NCBI GenBank assembly: GCA_024685175.1
Contig: JAIKWD010000022.1
Span: forward strand, 1-64,000
Direction: 5' to 3'
DNA from: Bacteroidales bacterium
GTDB lineage: Bacteria; Bacteroidota; Bacteroidia; Bacteroidales; WCHB1-69
Length of the DNA: 64,000 nucleotides
Below the pieces are notes generated by a model, which saw only the letters and a program-made list of their open reading frames with translations, was not told the origin of the DNA and made no database searches. The translations under genes were made by a program, and so were the position numbers. Of the stretch, positions 61,392-64,000 are shown in pieces. Within the stretch, counting starts at the first letter, position 1, and every line of letters begins with the position of its first letter.

Positions 61392-61479
61392 CGATTTGAA
61401 ATTTTGAAAAAGAAAATCTGATACAAGCTATGCTCCCATTCTTTGAACATAGAGAAAACACACCTAAAGTAATAAGATT

Positions 61480-62892
61480 ATGAAAAGACTCCTATCATTT
61501 TTGGTAGTAATATTGATAAGCACCATTGCTTTCGCCCAAAGTGTGACCCTCACCTTCACCGCCAAGGATGCGGCCAACCAGCATGTGCAGCTCAACCGAG
61601 TGTCCATCACCAACCTGACCAAGGGTTGGCAGGAAACGATATATTGGCCCGACACCACCTTAACCATGCAGAACGGCACGGGCATCGCCGATGTAGAGAC
61701 TCCCGGCCGTGTGTCTCTACAAATGTCGCAAAACAACCCCAACCCCTTCACCGGCACCACCGAGGTGAACCTGATGGTAACAAGCGAAGGCACTGTGGCA
61801 TTGGACATTGCCGACATCAATGGCCGTATTGTTGTGGCGAATGATTATGCCTTACAACCTGGTTTCCACCAATTCCGCATCACCCTTGCCACTGCCGGCA
61901 CCTACGTGATGACTGCCCGCCAGAATGGCCAAACCTCCTCCATCAAAATGGTATGCAATGGCGGCACCGATGCCAATAAAATGGAATACATTGGTACCGT
62001 AGAGACGCACGGCCGTGCGTCTCTACAATCGCCTAAATCACAAAATGCCCCCAAATACACCACCACCCACCCTTTCACCTTCGGCGATCAGATGGAATAC
62101 GTGGGCTATGCCAGCATTAACGGCAGTGAGGCGGAGAGCCGGCATGTAACTCAAGAGCAAAATGCCTCACAGACAATTGTCTTGCAGTTCGCTGAAACAG
62201 TCGGCAATCCGTATGATGGCCAACCCTGTTCGGGAGCGGCCACGGTGACCGATATTGACAATAATACTTACAATACAGTGCAAATTGGCAATCAGTGCTG
62301 GATGAAAGAAAATCTGCGTACCACACAATATGCTGATGGAACAAGTATTGCTTTTGGGAGTAGTACGAGCACCACAACGGCTTACCGTTATTATCCCAAT
62401 AATGATCAATCCAACGTTCCTACATACGGTTATCTGTACAACTGGCCAGCAGTGATGGGTAACTCATCTACTAGTAGTGCCAATCCCAGCGGAGTACAGG
62501 GCATTTGTCCAACAGGCTGGCATGTTCCGAGTGATGCGGAATGGACACAGCTGACCGATTATGTAAGCAGCCAGAGCCAGTATGTGTGTGGTGGAGACAG
62601 TGCCTATATAGCCAAGGCATTGGCTTCCACCACAGGCTGGAACAGTTACACAGTTACTTGTGTAGTGGGCAATAACCCAAGTAATAACAATGCCACAGGT
62701 TTTTCGGCTCTTCCTGCTGGCGGCTACCTCAGCCCCTACGAAGCTTTCGGTTATCGTGCCTACTTTTGGAGTGCGTCGGAGGACAATGACTACATCGCGT
62801 ACACCCGTGTTCTTGGCTACCAATACGCCGCCGTGTACAAGAGCGACTACTACAAGGACTACGCGTTCTCGGTCCGTTGTGTTCGCGATTAG
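61480..62892 (+). CDS. Secreted FISUMP-domain protein, paralogue 1
   Basis: 470 residues. Signal peptide MKRLLSFLVVILISTIAFAQ. Residues about 83-160 look like a type-A-sorting-type beta-sandwich (NNPNPFTGTTEVNL, DIADINGRIVV, TYVMTARQNGQ), but placed internally. From about residue 255 to the end is a FISUMP domain (CWMKENLRTTQYADGT, YGYLYNWPAVMG, GICPTGWHVPSDAEW, FSVRCVRD). Two palindromic elements lie within the frame: 61692-61721 encodes VETPGRVSLQ and 61999-62026 encodes VETHGRASLQ. Probably surface or extracellular; function unknown. Tandem paralogue at 63315. Confidence 0.85.
   Translation: MKRLLSFLVVILISTIAFAQSVTLTFTAKDAANQHVQLNRVSITNLTKGWQETIYWPDTTLTMQNGTGIADVETPGRVSLQMSQNNPNPFTGTTEVNLMVTSEGTVALDIADINGRIVVANDYALQPGFHQFRITLATAGTYVMTARQNGQTSSIKMVCNGGTDANKMEYIGTVETHGRASLQSPKSQNAPKYTTTHPFTFGDQMEYVGYASINGSEAESRHVTQEQNASQTIVLQFAETVGNPYDGQPCSGAATVTDIDNNTYNTVQIGNQCWMKENLRTTQYADGTSIAFGSSTSTTTAYRYYPNNDQSNVPTYGYLYNWPAVMGNSSTSSANPSGVQGICPTGWHVPSDAEWTQLTDYVSSQSQYVCGGDSAYIAKALASTTGWNSYTVTCVVGNNPSNNNATGFSALPAGGYLSPYEAFGYRAYFWSASEDNDYIAYTRVLGYQYAAVYKSDYYKDYAFSVRCVRD
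61692..61721 (+). repeat. In-frame palindromic element, copy A
   Basis: TGTAGAGAC and GTCTCTACA arms around an imperfect centre with CGGCCG. Keeps the frame and codes for VETPGRVSLQ in paralogue 1. Confidence 0.85.
61999..62026 (+). repeat. In-frame palindromic element, copy B (perfect)
   Basis: 28-base perfect palindrome with half GTAGAGACGCACGG. Codes for VETHGRASLQ. The matching site in paralogue 2 (near 63835) has unrelated sequence without any palindrome. Confidence 0.9.
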
Positions 62893-62894
62893 AG

Positions 62895-62955
62895 CAGACC
62901 GCACAAGCGCGGAGCGCAAAAGCGGTCTGTCAAGCAAACCCGCCGCAAGGCGGGC
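62895..62955. repeat. Two hairpins after paralogue 1
   Basis: CAGACCGC (62895-62902) pairs with GCGGTCTG (62922-62929); CCCGCC and GGCGGG (about 62940-62955) form a second short hairpin. Neither is followed by a T run on the plus strand, so terminator function is uncertain. Confidence 0.55.
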
Positions 62956-63003
62956 GAAAAAAATCAAAAAATATTAATTCAGAAAAATCAATTAAACAAT
63001 AAC

Positions 63004-63159
63004 ATGGTGGAAGCCGAAAAACCAGAAGAGAGTAGGCGAAAGAAACAAAAACAGTATTATTTTCATATTGAATCTTCGGATGAAAATATGATTTTTTGTT
63101 ATACTGAATCGGAGTTTGTTGCAAACTTGCAGCATTTTTCGATTTTATCGCTTTCGTAA
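63004..63159 (+). CDS. Possible small protein of 51 residues
   Basis: ATG 63004 opens a frame MVEAEKPEESRRKKQKQYYF that ends at TAA 63157-63159. It has a charged start and a mixed end, no recognised motif and no clear ribosome-binding site. Could be chance in an otherwise empty 420-base gap. Confidence 0.25.
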   Translation: MVEAEKPEESRRKKQKQYYFHIESSDENMIFCYTESEFVANLQHFSILSLS

Positions 63160-63257
63160 TTTCCAAAAATCAGCATTGCGTGCAAATTTTGTTTCATTCT
63201 AAGGCTTCCTTGATTTGAAAAAATCAAATGCGTTATGCCGTATATCAAATTTTTTCC

Positions 63258-63265
63258 TAACTTTG
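63258..63265 (+). promoter_or_regulatory. -7 box of the second FISUMP paralogue
   Basis: TAACTTTG, 49 bases before the ATG at 63315. Confidence 0.5.
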
Positions 63266-63314
63266 CCTTGTGTTCCAAAAGGGATACATTGAACTGATTA
63301 AAAATAACACAATT

Positions 63315-64000
63315 ATGAAAAGACTCCTATCATTTTTGGTAGTAATATTGATAAACACCGTTGCTTTCGCCCAAAGTGTGACCCTCACCTTCACCGCTAT
63401 GGATACGGCCAACCAGTATGTACAGCTCCACCGAGTGTCCATCACCAACCTGACCAAGGGCTGGCAAGAGACCATCTACTGGCCCGATACCACCTTGACC
63501 ATGCAGAACGGCACGGGCATCGCCGATGTAGAGACTCTCGGCCGTGTGTCTCTACAAATGTCGCAAAACAACCCCAACCCCTTCACCGGCACCACCGAGG
63601 TGAACCTGAAGGTGACAAACGAAGGCACGGTGGCATTGGACATTGCCGACATCAATGGCCGTATTGTTGTGGTGAATGATTATACGTTACAACCCGGTTC
63701 CCACCAATTCCGCATTACCTTGGCCGCCGCTGGCACCTACGTAATGACCGCCCGCCAGAGCGGCCAAACCTCCTCCATCAAAATGGTATGCAACGGCGGT
63801 ACCGGTGCCAACAAAATGGAATACACAGGTGTCGTTATGTTGAATGATTATTTGCCAAAATCCGCAAAATCCAATCCCCGTGGCGCTACCAACAATCCTT
63901 TCACCTTTGGCGACCAGATGGAATACGTGGGCTATGCAACCATTAACTGCGCTGAGGCAGAGAGCCAGCGTATTACGCAGGTACAGGAAACTTCCCAGAC
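63315..64000 (+). CDS. Secreted FISUMP-family protein, paralogue 2 (runs off the window)
   Basis: The frame from ATG 63315 stays open for 228 codons to the window edge. It is nearly identical to paralogue 1 from the signal peptide (MKRLLSFLVVILINTVAFAQ) through the internal sorting-type domain (NNPNPFTGTTEVNLKV). It diverges at the place where paralogue 1 has palindrome copy B: here the sequence is VVMLNDYLPKSAKSNPRG, then NNPFTFGDQMEYVGYA resumes the match. The FISUMP domain would lie beyond the window, so that part is inferred. Contains palindrome copy C. Confidence 0.82.
   Translation, partial: MKRLLSFLVVILINTVAFAQSVTLTFTAMDTANQYVQLHRVSITNLTKGWQETIYWPDTTLTMQNGTGIADVETLGRVSLQMSQNNPNPFTGTTEVNLKVTNEGTVALDIADINGRIVVVNDYTLQPGSHQFRITLAAAGTYVMTARQSGQTSSIKMVCNGGTGANKMEYTGVVMLNDYLPKSAKSNPRGATNNPFTFGDQMEYVGYATINCAEAESQRITQVQETSQ
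63527..63556 (+). repeat. In-frame palindromic element, copy C
   Basis: TGTAGAGAC and GTCTCTACA arms, centre TCTCGGCCGTGT; codes for VETLGRVSLQ. It is the copy equivalent to copy A of paralogue 1, with one base change in the centre. Confidence 0.85.

Noticed and set aside
1..64000. CRISPR array, prophage or complete insertion sequence
   Set aside because: No regular repeat-spacer series, no phage structural genes, no transposase with paired inverted ends were seen; the only TIR-like ends bound a non-coding segment.

Overview
The window is typical Bacteroidota (Bacteroidales-like) chromosome. The evidence is the promoter style (TAnnTTTG -7 boxes, often within 10-40 bases of the start codon), the gliding/type IX secretion lipoprotein GldH next to a PSP1-domain protein, several secreted proteins with type IX (Por) C-terminal sorting domains or FISUMP domains, the Kdo synthase KdsA, and a probable glycine-lipid gene pair. 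A lysine 2,3-aminomutase suggests an amino-acid-using anaerobe. I cannot name the species. No rRNA, CRISPR array, prophage or complete insertion sequence is visible.

Layout. 1-5473 (minus): the start of a B12-binding radical SAM gene, a CrtI-like FAD oxidoreductase, and a large fusion of an MMPL/RND exporter, a PlsC-type acyltransferase and a methyltransferase-like tail; this looks like part of an aryl-polyene or other lipid/pigment locus. 5567-8849 (plus): hpt, adk, dxr, rsgA. 8885-10806 (minus): gldH and a PSP1 gene. 10941-13053 (plus): a nucleoside phosphorylase and a DUF4328 membrane protein, with tRNA-Pro(CGG) on the minus strand between them. 13132-18490 (minus): a TMTC-like membrane TPR protein, kdsA, kamA and a NamZ-like muramidase. 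18557-28507: a secreted protein of about 3,316 residues with a type IX sorting signal. 28701-32244: dusB, a small secreted coiled-coil protein, argS. 32323-35544: a secreted InlB-repeat/FISUMP protein. 35659-40268: a THUMP-like methyltransferase and mfd. 40429-41850: a GmhB-like phosphatase and an LpxL/HtrB-like acyltransferase.

41852-45000 is the clearest accessory island: a DUF262-HNH nuclease-like gene, a GC-rich non-coding segment with imperfect terminal inverted repeats and strong hairpins, an AT-rich EcoRI-type adenine methyltransferase, and a strongly folded segment upstream of it. It sits between the lipid acyltransferase gene and glyA and looks horizontally acquired; it is the best candidate here for a little-described system.

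45083-55604 returns to core and envelope genes: glyA, small lipoproteins, a DUF937 protein, a GlsA/GlsB-like acyltransferase pair, a DUF3089 lipoprotein, a formylglycine-generating-enzyme-like protein and an M6-like secreted metalloprotease. 55809-60491 is a small surface-polysaccharide cluster (deacetylase-like, N-acetyltransferase, glycosyltransferase, flippase) followed by an EamA transporter. 60595-64000 holds a small membrane protein flanked by hairpin repeats and two tandem FISUMP paralogues.

The most unusual sequence signal is a family of roughly 28-36 bp palindromes (GTAGAGAC...GTCTCTAC). One is intergenic (32263-32298) and three lie inside the reading frames of the two FISUMP paralogues, in frame; one of these is absent at the matching position of the other paralogue.
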